Source: DASYAN01 sp034431765 (lineage in GTDB: Bacteria; Chloroflexota; Ktedonobacteria; Ktedonobacterales; Ktedonobacteraceae). Taken from it: DNA of 64,000 nucleotides. Below the pieces are notes generated by a model. That model made no database searches and was not told where the DNA came from. It worked only from the letters and a program-made list of their open reading frames with translations. The position numbers were made by a program, and so were the translations under genes. The DNA lies in assembly GCA_034431765.1 (NCBI GenBank), contig DAOUDD010000193.1:32055-96054 (forward strand), given 5' to 3'. Shown one piece after another: positions 40,495 through 48,494 of the stretch (position 1 is its first letter; each line of letters starts with the position of its first letter).

Positions 40495-41934
40495 ATGCGG
40501 CGTACGAAAATTGTGTGCACAATAGGCCCGGCGACGAGCAGTGAAGAACAGCTTGAGCGCTTGATGAGGGCTGGGATGAATGTTGCACGGTTGAACTTTT
40601 CTCATGGAACACAGCAGAAGCATGCGCTCGTTATTGAACGTATCCGCACGATCTCTGAACGTCTAGGTTGTGCGGTTGCGATTCTCCAGGACTTGCAAGG
40701 GCCAAAGATTCGTACAGGTCCGCTTCAAGATAAGCAGCCGGTAAAGCTGGTAGATGGTGCTGAAGTGATTATTACGACGCATGATGTTCCCGGTACAGCA
40801 CAGATTATTTCTACAACCTACAAACCTCTGCCCCAGGATGTACAATCTGGTGATCGCATTCTGCTGAGTGACGGATTGCTGGAGCTACGTGTCCTGGACA
40901 AGAACGAGACCGATGTACGCTGCCTGGTTGTGCATGGAGGAATGTTGGGGGAACACAAAGGCATTAATCTTCCTGGCGTCGCTGTGAGCACACCTGCTCT
41001 GACAGAAAAGGATCGCGATGATCTGCGCTTCGGCATTGTGCAGCGCGTCGATTATGTCGCACTCAGCTTTGTGCGCAAACCAGAGGACCTCAAGGAGACA
41101 CGCAAATACATTCATGAAGTACAATCAGAACTCAGCGACAGCAGCAAACGCAGTGTCCATCCTATTCCACTGATCGCGAAGTTAGAGAAGCCAGAGGCTA
41201 TCGCACAACTCGATGCCATTCTAGAGGCAACTGACGGCGTGATGGTAGCACGTGGCGATCTGGGGGTTGAGATGGCTCCAGAAAAGGTGCCGCTGATACA
41301 GAAGCGGATCATCGCCAGATGCAATAGTCTTGGCCTGCCTGTCATTACAGCCACGCAGATGCTGGAGTCGATGATCACCAATCCGCGTCCCACCCGAGCC
41401 GAGGTAAGTGACGTATCCAATTCAATTCTTGACGGGACTGATGCAGTGATGTTGAGCGCTGAAACGGCTACAGGGGCGTATCCAATTGAAGCTGTTGAGA
41501 TGATGGTGCGGATCGCCGTGGAGACTGAAGCGGGTGATAGAACTGCGCAACAGCCACAATGTCAGAAGCTCACACAGGAGCACGCCGTCAGCCATGCAGC
41601 ACGTGCACTCTCAGAAGAGGCGAGCGTACAGGCTATTGTCGTCTTCACACGCTCTGGTAACTCAGCACGCTTGATCTCGAAGGATCGTCCACGCCCACAT
41701 ATCCTGGCCTACACGCCCTCCGAACGTGTTTACCGCCAGCTTGCCCTGTGGTGGGGAGTGTGGCCGCATCGGCTTGAAATGCTTGGAACAACCGAGGAAA
41801 TGATAGAGGTTGTGGGGAAACGATTGATCGAGGATTCTCTGGTGCAAAAGGGTGAGCACGTGGTCATTATGGGAGGACTGCCTGTTGCCAGTCGAACACG
41901 CACCAACTTCGTCAAACTCCATCGCGTTGAGTAG
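40495..41934 (+). CDS. pyk: Pyruvate kinase
   Basis: A 479-residue pyruvate kinase, last step of glycolysis. RRTKIVCTIGPATSS opens the barrel, NVARLNFSHG the K/Mg site, IPLIAKLEKPEAIAQLD holds the catalytic Lys, VMVARGDLGVEMAPEKVPLIQ and PVITATQMLESMI the Mg and substrate residues, and a normal C-terminal domain follows (VFTRSGNSARLISKDRPR). I chose the ATG at 40495 with GAGGAAG upstream; ATG at 40450 is possible. It is divergent from argC, with 640 nt between them, mostly T-box leader. Confidence 0.95.
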   Translation: MRRTKIVCTIGPATSSEEQLERLMRAGMNVARLNFSHGTQQKHALVIERIRTISERLGCAVAILQDLQGPKIRTGPLQDKQPVKLVDGAEVIITTHDVPGTAQIISTTYKPLPQDVQSGDRILLSDGLLELRVLDKNETDVRCLVVHGGMLGEHKGINLPGVAVSTPALTEKDRDDLRFGIVQRVDYVALSFVRKPEDLKETRKYIHEVQSELSDSSKRSVHPIPLIAKLEKPEAIAQLDAILEATDGVMVARGDLGVEMAPEKVPLIQKRIIARCNSLGLPVITATQMLESMITNPRPTRAEVSDVSNSILDGTDAVMLSAETATGAYPIEAVEMMVRIAVETEAGDRTAQQPQCQKLTQEHAVSHAARALSEEASVQAIVVFTRSGNSARLISKDRPRPHILAYTPSERVYRQLALWWGVWPHRLEMLGTTEEMIEVVGKRLIEDSLVQKGEHVVIMGGLPVASRTRTNFVKLHRVE

Positions 41935-42027
41935 GCCAACGGCAGAGAATTCTATCAGATCAACGCACACCCCATTACGTTTTTACCAACATTTATAGAT
42001 CGCTATAAAGTTTGAGCAGGAGAGACG

Positions 42028-42444
42028 ATGGATGATTGTATGCTTGTCGAGCATGTGCCAACAGTAGATGAGTATCAGGCGTTACGTACTGCTGTAGGTT
42101 GGGGAGAGGCGGATGTAGATGCCATCCAGAAAAGCGTACAGAATAGCTTGTATTGGGTCTGTGCTCTCAAACAGCAGCGTGTGGTTGGATGCGGTCGAGT
42201 CGTTGGAGATGGTGGTCTCTGTTTCTACGTGCAAGATCTAATGGTTATCCCCATGTATCAAGGTCAGGGACTCGGCCATCGTCTTATGCAAAAAATTATG
42301 GAGTATGTGAGAGCGAATGCTCATCACGGAGGTTTTGTTGGTCTCATGGCAGCCAAAGGCGCTGAAAGATTTTATCTAAAGTATGGTTTCATGGAACGCC
42401 CAACACCAGAGTATGGACCGGGAATGATCTTGTTCTGGCAGTAG
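42028..42444 (+). CDS. GNAT-family N-acetyltransferase
   Basis: A 138-residue acetyltransferase of the short GNAT type. The acetyl-CoA pyrophosphate loop is MYQGQGLGHRLM, preceded by QDLMVIPMY, and the C-terminal AERFYLKYGFMERP is the usual last strand-helix. These enzymes acetylate an amine of a small molecule or protein; substrate unknown. A strong GCAGGAGAG precedes the ATG. It is monocistronic. Confidence 0.85.
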   Translation: MDDCMLVEHVPTVDEYQALRTAVGWGEADVDAIQKSVQNSLYWVCALKQQRVVGCGRVVGDGGLCFYVQDLMVIPMYQGQGLGHRLMQKIMEYVRANAHHGGFVGLMAAKGAERFYLKYGFMERPTPEYGPGMILFWQ

Positions 42445-42590
42445 AATCTTTTGAGCAGAAGAGACAAAATCTTAACCACCCTCTCTCTCAACCAAGAACG
42501 TGTCGATTAGCATGGATAAAGTGTCCATGCTACCGTAGTAATGGAGGCGAGAGAGTACAGCATGGATCTTTCTCTGGCCTGCTATATTTG

Positions 42591-42599
42591 TGCTATACT
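42591..42599 (+). promoter_or_regulatory. Extended -10 promoter for the aminotransferase-serA operon
   Basis: TGCTATACT, identical to the elements at 3218 and 7357 (minus), about 140 nt before the aminotransferase start. Confidence 0.5.
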
Positions 42600-42620
42600 T
42601 TTAAGAGAAGCATCCAATTG

Positions 42621-42650
42621 ACGGCGGCTAACGAAGCTGTTAGCCGCCGT
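42621..42650 (+). promoter_or_regulatory. Perfect 12-bp hairpin in the aminotransferase leader
   Basis: ACGGCGGCTAAC, loop GAAGCT, GTTAGCCGCCGT. It sits about 20 nt after the predicted transcription start and has no T-tract, so it is more likely an mRNA stabiliser or control element than a terminator. A second hairpin, GCATGGA/TCCATGC (42510-42530), lies upstream. The rest of the 295-nt gap shows no gene. Confidence 0.5.
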
Positions 42651-42739
42651 GTCTCATTGCCGAAAAGGAGAAATAATTCCGACAATAGCATGTCGGGTAG
42701 CAACAGCATTAGTGATAGAGAGATGGAGAGAATACACAC

Positions 42740-43903
42740 ATGACTATTCAGGAACACAAAGCGATTCCAATTCCTCAGGTAGAGGAGCGCGTCCCAGTGC
42801 CTCAGCAGAATTTGCGCATTGCGGGACCTACGCCTCTGCCCCCAGAAGTGATGGAGGCGCAGGCTGCGCAGATGGTCAACCATCGAGGTCCTGAGTTCGC
42901 AGCGATTGTCAAGCGCGTCTCATTGCGCTTGCAGTACTTCTTCCAGACGGCCTCTCCTGTTCTTACCTTTCCCGCCTCCGGCACCGGCGGTCAGGAAAGT
43001 GCTGTTGTGAATATTTTCTCCCCCGGCGATCACGTCGTCGCAATTGTCATCGGTAACTTTGGAGAGCGTATTGCAAAGATTGCTGATGCCTATGGATTGA
43101 ATGTTACACGTATTACCTTTCCATGGGGCCAGGCAGCAGATCCAGCAGTTGTTGAGCAACGACTACGAGAAATTGCTCCCTATCGTGGTGTGCTGATGAC
43201 GCACAACGAAACCTCTACAGGTGTTACCAACGATATTCGGACGCTAGCCGCGCTAATTCGCCGGCACAATCCTGAAGCGCTGGTTGTTGTAGACGCGGTC
43301 AGTTCGCTGAGCAGCATTCCCCTGGATATGGATGCATGGGACCTGGATGTTGTGCTGACAGGGTCGCAAAAAGGCTGGATGATTCCTCCTGGTATGACTA
43401 TGCTCGCTGCCAGCCCTCGTGCATGGGAGGCACACAAGCATGCAAAATTGCCACGTTTCTACTTTGACTGGACAGCAGCACGCAAGAGCCTTGAAAGCTG
43501 GCAGCAGCCTGCAACTCCCGCAGTTTCCCTCTTCTATGCCCTCGATGTTGCTCTGGAGATGATGCTCAAGGAGGGGCGCGAGGCGATTTTTGAGCGCCAT
43601 GCTCAGGCTGGAGTCTATGTACGCGAGCGAGCAAAAAAGATGGGCCTGAAACTGCTTGCTGTCGATGAGCGCTTCGCCTCAAACACAGTGACGGCGTTTC
43701 TAACTCCTGAAGGGATCGAAACGAAGGCACTGCTCAAGAAATTGCGCACTGCTGACGCTATAGTTCTGGGTGCCGGGCAGGATCATATGAAAGAGAAAAT
43801 GTTCCGTATCGGTCACCTTGGCTACTTCAAACATGAAGATCTGGTGGAGACGCTGGAAGCACTGGAAAAGCGTTTGCATGAACTCGGCTTTTCGGGAAAG
43901 TAG
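42740..43903 (+). CDS. Class V aminotransferase (serine-glyoxylate/phosphoserine aminotransferase type)
   Basis: A 387-residue PLP enzyme. NLRIAGPTPLPPEVMEAQA is the family start, PASGTGGQESAVVNIFSPGD the cofactor pocket, VDAVSSLSSIPLDMDAWD holds the PLP Asp and DVVLTGSQKGWMIPPG the PLP Lys. Its place 15 nt upstream of serA suggests that it acts as the phosphoserine aminotransferase of serine synthesis, as in other bacteria lacking classical SerC; serine-glyoxylate transamination is the alternative. The ATG at 42740 has GGAGAG upstream. Confidence 0.88.
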   Translation: MTIQEHKAIPIPQVEERVPVPQQNLRIAGPTPLPPEVMEAQAAQMVNHRGPEFAAIVKRVSLRLQYFFQTASPVLTFPASGTGGQESAVVNIFSPGDHVVAIVIGNFGERIAKIADAYGLNVTRITFPWGQAADPAVVEQRLREIAPYRGVLMTHNETSTGVTNDIRTLAALIRRHNPEALVVVDAVSSLSSIPLDMDAWDLDVVLTGSQKGWMIPPGMTMLAASPRAWEAHKHAKLPRFYFDWTAARKSLESWQQPATPAVSLFYALDVALEMMLKEGREAIFERHAQAGVYVRERAKKMGLKLLAVDERFASNTVTAFLTPEGIETKALLKKLRTADAIVLGAGQDHMKEKMFRIGHLGYFKHEDLVETLEALEKRLHELGFSGK

Positions 43904-43918
43904 GGAGGAGAAGTTAGC

Positions 43919-45631
43919 ATGGCACAGATACAAAAGAACCTATCTATCACAACAGAGGCTGTAGATGTTGTGAAGGTGCTCATCACAGATCGCATCGCCC
44001 GCGAAGGTGTTGAGCTGCTCCGTGAACAACTCCCTGAAGCCCAGATTGACGAGCGGCCTGGATTGAAGCCAGACGAACTTAAGGCGATCATTGGTGAGTA
44101 CACGGCGCTGGTCGTGCGCAGTGAGACGCAGGTGACGGGCGATATTCTGTCAGCAGCGACAAAGCTGAAGATCGTTGGGCGCGCAGGGGTAGGTGTTGAC
44201 AACATTGACACCGAAGCAGCAACACGACAGGGTATCATCGTCGTCAACTCTCCTACTGGCAATATTATTGCTGCTGCTGAACATACGGTTGCGATGCTGA
44301 TGTCGCTGGCACGACATGTTCCGGCAGCGACAGCGAGCATGAAGACTGGCAAGTGGGAAAAGAGCCGCTTTCTCGGTGTTGAAGTGCGCAATAAAATCCT
44401 CGGTGTCATCGGTCTGGGAAAAGTGGGTATGGCGGTGGCACGGCGTGCACAGGGGCTAGAGATGCAGATCATCGCCTTTGATCCGTTCGTCTCGCCAGAG
44501 CAGGCTCGCACATCAGGTATCACCATGATGGGCATGCATGAGCTGCTTCAGCGGGCTGATTTTGTCACGCTACACACCTCTCTCACAAGTGGACCAAATG
44601 GTACGCGTGGACTGATTGGCGAGGAGGAGTTGCGCATGATGAAGCAAGGTGCACGTTTGATTAACTGCGCACGAGGTGGACTCATTGAGGAAGAAGCGCT
44701 GCTCCATGTCTTGCAAGACAGTCATCTAGCAGGAGTTGCCCTCGATGTCTTTAGCCAGGAGCCAATTCGTGACAGTGAGACCTTGAAGAGGCTTGTCGCC
44801 CATGAGCGCGTGATAACGACTCCTCATCTAGGGGCATCAACAGAAGAGGCACAGGTTGGGGTTGCTACTGATGTCGCTGAGCAGATCGTCTCAGTCCTGC
44901 GTGGAGGCTTTCCACGAGCGGCCGTCAATGCACCGTTAATTCTACCAGAGACTCTGCAAATATTGCAGCCGTACATGACATTGGTAGAAAAGATGGCGCG
45001 GCTCTATACTCAACTTCAGACGGGGCCACTGAAGAAGATCGAACTCTCCTATAGCGGTGAGATCGCCAGCTACGATCTCCGTCCGCTTCAGACAGCATTG
45101 ATCAAGGGCCTGCTGGAGTCAATTTCGGATGCACACGTCAATATGATCAATGCTCAGGTGCTTGCGAAATCCTGGGGATTGGAGATTATCGAGCAGAAAT
45201 CGACGACACCAGCGGAGTTTGCGAATCAAGTCACATTGCGCGTGGTAGACGATAGCCAACAGGCGTCAGCACTGGGTCAGAACGAGCGTATTGATGCCCT
45301 CAGTGGCACGGTCATGCACGGAGAACCGCGCCTGGTACGAGTTGGACGCTACTGGACTGAGTTTGTGCCAGAGGGCTACATACTCTTCTGTATGAACATT
45401 GACCGCCCCGGCATGATTGGTCGCGTCGGCACAGTGCTGGGGAAAGCTGGTGTGAATATCCGCCATATGGATGTGGGACCGAGCGTACGTAAAGCACGTC
45501 CGTACGATGCCCAACGCCCAACAGAGCCAGCGCTGATGGTTATCTCTGTGGACAATCCTATTCCCGAATGGGGACTGGATGAGATCAACCAGGAAGGTGA
45601 CATCTTCGGTGTGACGGTTGTTAACCTTTAA
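43919..45631 (+). CDS. serA: D-3-phosphoglycerate dehydrogenase, long ACT form
   Basis: A 570-residue protein. Residues 20-330 form the catalytic dehydrogenase: GRAGVGVDNID, the NAD loop GVIGLGKVGMAVARRAQ (near 163), INCARGGLIEEEAL with catalytic Arg and Glu, and TTPHLGASTEEAQ with the catalytic His. An ASB domain follows, then a C-terminal ACT domain (FCMNIDRPGMIGRVGTVLG) for serine feedback. The first 18 residues are an extra polar head. It starts with AGGAG 8 nt upstream and ends before a strong terminator, forming a two-gene serine operon with the aminotransferase. Confidence 0.95.
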   Translation: MAQIQKNLSITTEAVDVVKVLITDRIAREGVELLREQLPEAQIDERPGLKPDELKAIIGEYTALVVRSETQVTGDILSAATKLKIVGRAGVGVDNIDTEAATRQGIIVVNSPTGNIIAAAEHTVAMLMSLARHVPAATASMKTGKWEKSRFLGVEVRNKILGVIGLGKVGMAVARRAQGLEMQIIAFDPFVSPEQARTSGITMMGMHELLQRADFVTLHTSLTSGPNGTRGLIGEEELRMMKQGARLINCARGGLIEEEALLHVLQDSHLAGVALDVFSQEPIRDSETLKRLVAHERVITTPHLGASTEEAQVGVATDVAEQIVSVLRGGFPRAAVNAPLILPETLQILQPYMTLVEKMARLYTQLQTGPLKKIELSYSGEIASYDLRPLQTALIKGLLESISDAHVNMINAQVLAKSWGLEIIEQKSTTPAEFANQVTLRVVDDSQQASALGQNERIDALSGTVMHGEPRLVRVGRYWTEFVPEGYILFCMNIDRPGMIGRVGTVLGKAGVNIRHMDVGPSVRKARPYDAQRPTEPALMVISVDNPIPEWGLDEINQEGDIFGVTVVNL

Positions 45632-45687
45632 CATAGGCAAGAGGTAAGCTTTAGATAAATTCTTCTTGCAAGTGCACAACGAGGGAG

Positions 45688-45745
45688 ACGCTGAACGCTT
45701 CAGAGATATTTTTATCTACTGAAGCGTTCAGCGTTTTACTTTTAG
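45688..45745 (+). terminator. Rho-independent terminator after serA
   Basis: A 16-bp perfect stem (45688-45703 with 45719-45734) followed by TTTTACTTTT. Confidence 0.92.
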
Positions 45746-45791
45746 ATGGCTCCATGGAAATGTACACATCTTTCACTCATTTCATCATCAG

Positions 45792-46085
45792 ATGTACGAC
45801 ATTGCTACGGGAAGAACGAGCCTTGACCCGGAAATTACTCAGCTTCTCAAAGAACCGCTTCCACGCCAGGTTACAGCACTGACTACTCGTGAGCGCGAGG
45901 TGTTGAGACTGGTGGTCCAGGGTCAGCATAACAGCGAGATCTGTAAGCATCTTCATGTCTCCATAAAGACCGTAGAGGCGCACCTGACGAGCGTGTACCA
46001 AAAGCTGGGAGTGCAATTACGCGCAGAGGCGGTCGCCTGTGCGAAAGAACAAGGACTCTTGCTCGAAACTGAAAGTACATACTAG
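45792..46085 (+). CDS. LuxR-type DNA-binding fragment of a response regulator
   Basis: A 97-residue frame. Residues 28-90 are a complete GerE/LuxR helix-turn-helix: LTTREREVLRLVVQGQHNSE and VSIKTVEAHLTSVYQKLGVQ. The first 27 residues look like the linker that follows a receiver domain (LDPEITQLL). No receiver domain is found upstream, where the serA terminator lies, and there is no ribosome site at the ATG. It may be a free-standing HTH protein, but I judge it more likely a 5'-truncated regulator gene. Confidence 0.6.
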   Translation: MYDIATGRTSLDPEITQLLKEPLPRQVTALTTREREVLRLVVQGQHNSEICKHLHVSIKTVEAHLTSVYQKLGVQLRAEAVACAKEQGLLLETESTY

Positions 46086-46163
46086 GGAGGCATACAGTAT
46101 GTGCCTGACATAGACAGATTACCTATCACTAGCAAGAGAGCCGGTAAATCACGCAAAACATTT

Positions 46164-46820
46164 TTACGAGAAAGCATGCCGCCGCCGCTTCAGAACACGT
46201 CTGCCAACAAAGTATGCTACTATCAGGATCACAAGAAGGGCAATGGCTGGCAGGGTATACTGTTGCATCAGGTGGAGCGCAACTCTCCAGCGCTGCCCAA
46301 GCCACCAACCCAGAGAGAGCAATGCAAGACACCAGAGAAATGAACCGGTAGCCGCCGCACCCAGGAAGCGAAAGAAGTTCATCCCTGTTATGCCTGCTGG
46401 AAAACAGGCAAAGGGACGAATATAGGGCGTCATTCGCGAGAGGAAAATCATCCAGGGGCCAGAACGCTCATACCAGCGCTCAGCCGCAACTACCTTCTGT
46501 GCATCAATATGCAGGATCGCAGCAATTCTCAGCACTACGCGACGCCCACCGCTCAAGCCAATACGATAGGCAAGGCACGCACCAGCAACACTGCCAAGAA
46601 AGGCAGCAAGAAACAGAAGCACAATATTGAGTTGCCCGGTGGAAGCGAGTGCTCCTGTTAAAAGTAACAGCGTGTTGTTCGCAATAGGCACTGCGGAACT
46701 TTCCAACAAGAGCACGACAGCCACCAGGATACATAGAAGCAACGGATTTGCGTGTAACACAAAATGTATCACAGCGTGCACAGCTCGAATCCTTTTCTCT
46801 CTAGCAAGTATTTTATACAT
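46164..46820 (-). CDS. DedA-family membrane protein
   Basis: A 218-residue integral membrane protein with about five hydrophobic segments. DedA/SNARE-associated features are LLLESSAVPIANNTLLLLTG (the E-x-x-x-P loop), FLGSVAGACLAYRIGLSGGR and FLSRMTPYIRPFACFPAGI with the conserved Arg residues. Members flip polyprenyl phosphate or phosphatidylethanolamine across the membrane; which one is not clear here. The N-terminus is basic, the C-terminus ends in an Arg/Lys cluster. It is monocistronic, and the 335-nt gap beyond its start holds no other gene. Confidence 0.88.
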   Translation of the reverse strand: MYKILAREKRIRAVHAVIHFVLHANPLLLCILVAVVLLLESSAVPIANNTLLLLTGALASTGQLNIVLLFLAAFLGSVAGACLAYRIGLSGGRRVVLRIAAILHIDAQKVVAAERWYERSGPWMIFLSRMTPYIRPFACFPAGITGMNFFRFLGAAATGSFLWCLALLSLGWWLGQRWRVALHLMQQYTLPAIALLVILIVAYFVGRRVLKRRRHAFS

Positions 46821-47155
46821 ACATATAAACTCTTGTGTATTCTTAGAAATACATATCTTTATCTCATTATAGAATGACGAAGCAATACCTTCTCAGGTTA
46901 CAGCACGTCTAGAGGTCCTATTATACTGATCTGCATTCAGAAAAGGAACTCCTATACCGCAACCAGAAATGACATTGTACAGGAGTGTGAGCGAAACGAT
47001 TTGAGGAAATTGATCCGAGAACTCTGGGTATCAAAGCAAAAGTAGTATTCTACGCCTGATGGAAAGTAGTGCCACTTTTCTCCATGATTCCGCCCATCAG
47101 GTGGTATTCTATTACACATCTAAGCATGGATCCTGGATAAATCAAGTGGAAATAA

Positions 47156-47542
47156 GGAGCATACCAAGAGTCTGACGAACGCGCCATGAAGGGTGGAAAG
47201 GTGCTGGACGAACAATTTCTCTCACTCGTTCAAGCACTCGTCGAGGCCCGTCATTTACTCTCCATTGCCACCCATGATCATCATCTTTTGCAAGAAATCG
47301 AGCGGCGCAAGTTCCTGGCTGCTCCTCATGCCGAAGTGGAAATGCTTTATGGCATTCACCCAGATCTATTGAGGCAGATGAAACAGGCGGGATACCAAAC
47401 ACGTCTGTATTTGACATATGGCACGGAATAGTATCTGTATCTCTGTCATCGACTGGCGGAATATCCTCCCAATATCTATCGAGCGCTAGCTGACTGTGTG
47501 CAACCCTCAAGGACAGAACAACTTACGAACGATTACCTATAG
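47156..47542 (+). pseudogene. Proline dehydrogenase C-terminal relic
   Basis: The frame reads GAYQESDERAMKGGK, SIATHDHHLLQEIERRKFL and EVEMLYGIHPDLLRQMKQAG, then RLYLTYGTE, a TAG (47429-47431) where Trp is usual, and continues YLYLCHRLAEYPPNIYRALA to a second TAG at 47540. These are the last barrel strands and C-terminal helix of the ProDH barrel that oxidises proline to pyrroline-5-carboxylate. The first two thirds are absent: a TAA lies just before GAY. It is a decayed remnant, with at least one nonsense change. Confidence 0.75.
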
Positions 47543-47654
47543 GAGGAACAAAAAAAGCAGTTCACTCATGGTGTACTACTCTTTTGTTCGGTTTTCGATC
47601 TTATTCATAGACTTTTCTGTCTCGTTTATGAGATAAAAAGTAAGTATTAGAAAA

Positions 47655-47689
47655 ATAAAATGCATCCCTGATGCGTTGCACAGGGATGC
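47655..47689 (-). terminator. Terminator of the YeaQ-type gene
   Basis: Minus strand: GCATCCCTG, 10-nt loop, CAGGGATGC (47662-47689), followed by ATTTTATTTTTC. Confidence 0.75.
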
Positions 47690-47711
47690 AGAGAAAAACA
47701 GAGACGTTACG

Positions 47712-48077
47712 TCAGTCAACGGCTTCGCGATACCTGCGGCGTCTGAAGCCTGACGTGATCAGGTGCCAGAGCACGACGAAGATAAGCGCACCGATCAGGG
47801 CACGAATCAGAGGGACATTGAACAGGTAGATGTCATTCTGTCCATTGACTGAGATACCTTGAATGTCAATAACCTTCGTCATCAACCAGATTCCGATCAG
47901 TGCCGCGATAGTAGCGCCAACAATACCAAACGGTACACGCCAGCCAACGATAAATTCTGCGATAATTCCTACAATTGCCGCGATCACTATATACAAAATG
48001 ATGTCAAGACCAAAAGACCAGATATTGTGACCAATACCAATTGTAACACCGGGAGTAGTATCCGCAAGAATAAGCAT
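47712..48077 (-). CDS. GlsB/YeaQ/YmgE-family small membrane protein
   Basis: A 121-residue membrane protein. It has three hydrophobic segments and the family core IIAEFIVGWRVPFGIVGATIA and ALIGIWL, after an N-terminal segment GLDIILYIVIAA. The loop VIDIQGISVNGQNDIYLFNV lies outside or in the membrane edge, and the C-terminus is basic (RRRRYREAVD). The family is associated with general stress and cell-envelope response; mechanism unknown. The ATG at 48077 has GGAGGG at ideal distance. It has its own terminator. Confidence 0.8.
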   Translation of the reverse strand: MLILADTTPGVTIGIGHNIWSFGLDIILYIVIAAIVGIIAEFIVGWRVPFGIVGATIAALIGIWLMTKVIDIQGISVNGQNDIYLFNVPLIRALIGALIFVVLWHLITSGFRRRRYREAVD

Positions 48078-48353
48078 TGCACCCTCCTTTGTGAAGCCAG
48101 AACTCAACGGATACGAGATGTGTAGTAGTTTCACCTCTATTCTTGCTCGTTTTTTGAGAATACGAGCTATTTCTCCATTGAGATTGCAGACTAAACTCTA
48201 CCCTTTTTACACGGTCACTATTCCCTTACAGTTTCGTTTCCTGATATAGAACCACATGAGTAGCATATGTCGTCTTGTAATGGTACACTCCGTGGCGATC
48301 CTTGAAGATTTCAACGAGAATGGCATGTAGAAAAGTAGGACCGGTGACGTTAG

Positions 48354-48390
48354 TATAGTACTGGTCGTTTAGACAGTAGAACTAAACCAG
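48354..48390 (+). promoter_or_regulatory. Promoter -10 with overlapping inverted repeat before the MFS gene
   Basis: TATAGT (48354-48359) is followed at once by a dyad CTGG-TC-GTTTAG / CTAAAC-CAG (48361-48390). A repressor site covering the transcription start is plausible. The 417-nt gap 48078-48494 holds no gene. Confidence 0.35.
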
Positions 48391-48494
48391 ACAAAGCTCG
48401 TTTATTCCAACAAACATAGATATACATGCGCTTATGCAAGTGTTTTTCTGTGACCGACACCATTACGATGAAAGGGAATAGGGAAGATCCTCCT

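Noticed and set aside
47040..47110. Inverted CCTGATGG / CCCATCAGG and direct GTATTCTA repeats upstream of the ProDH relic
   Set aside because: Short and imperfect, with no adjacent transposase or target duplication; not enough to call an element.
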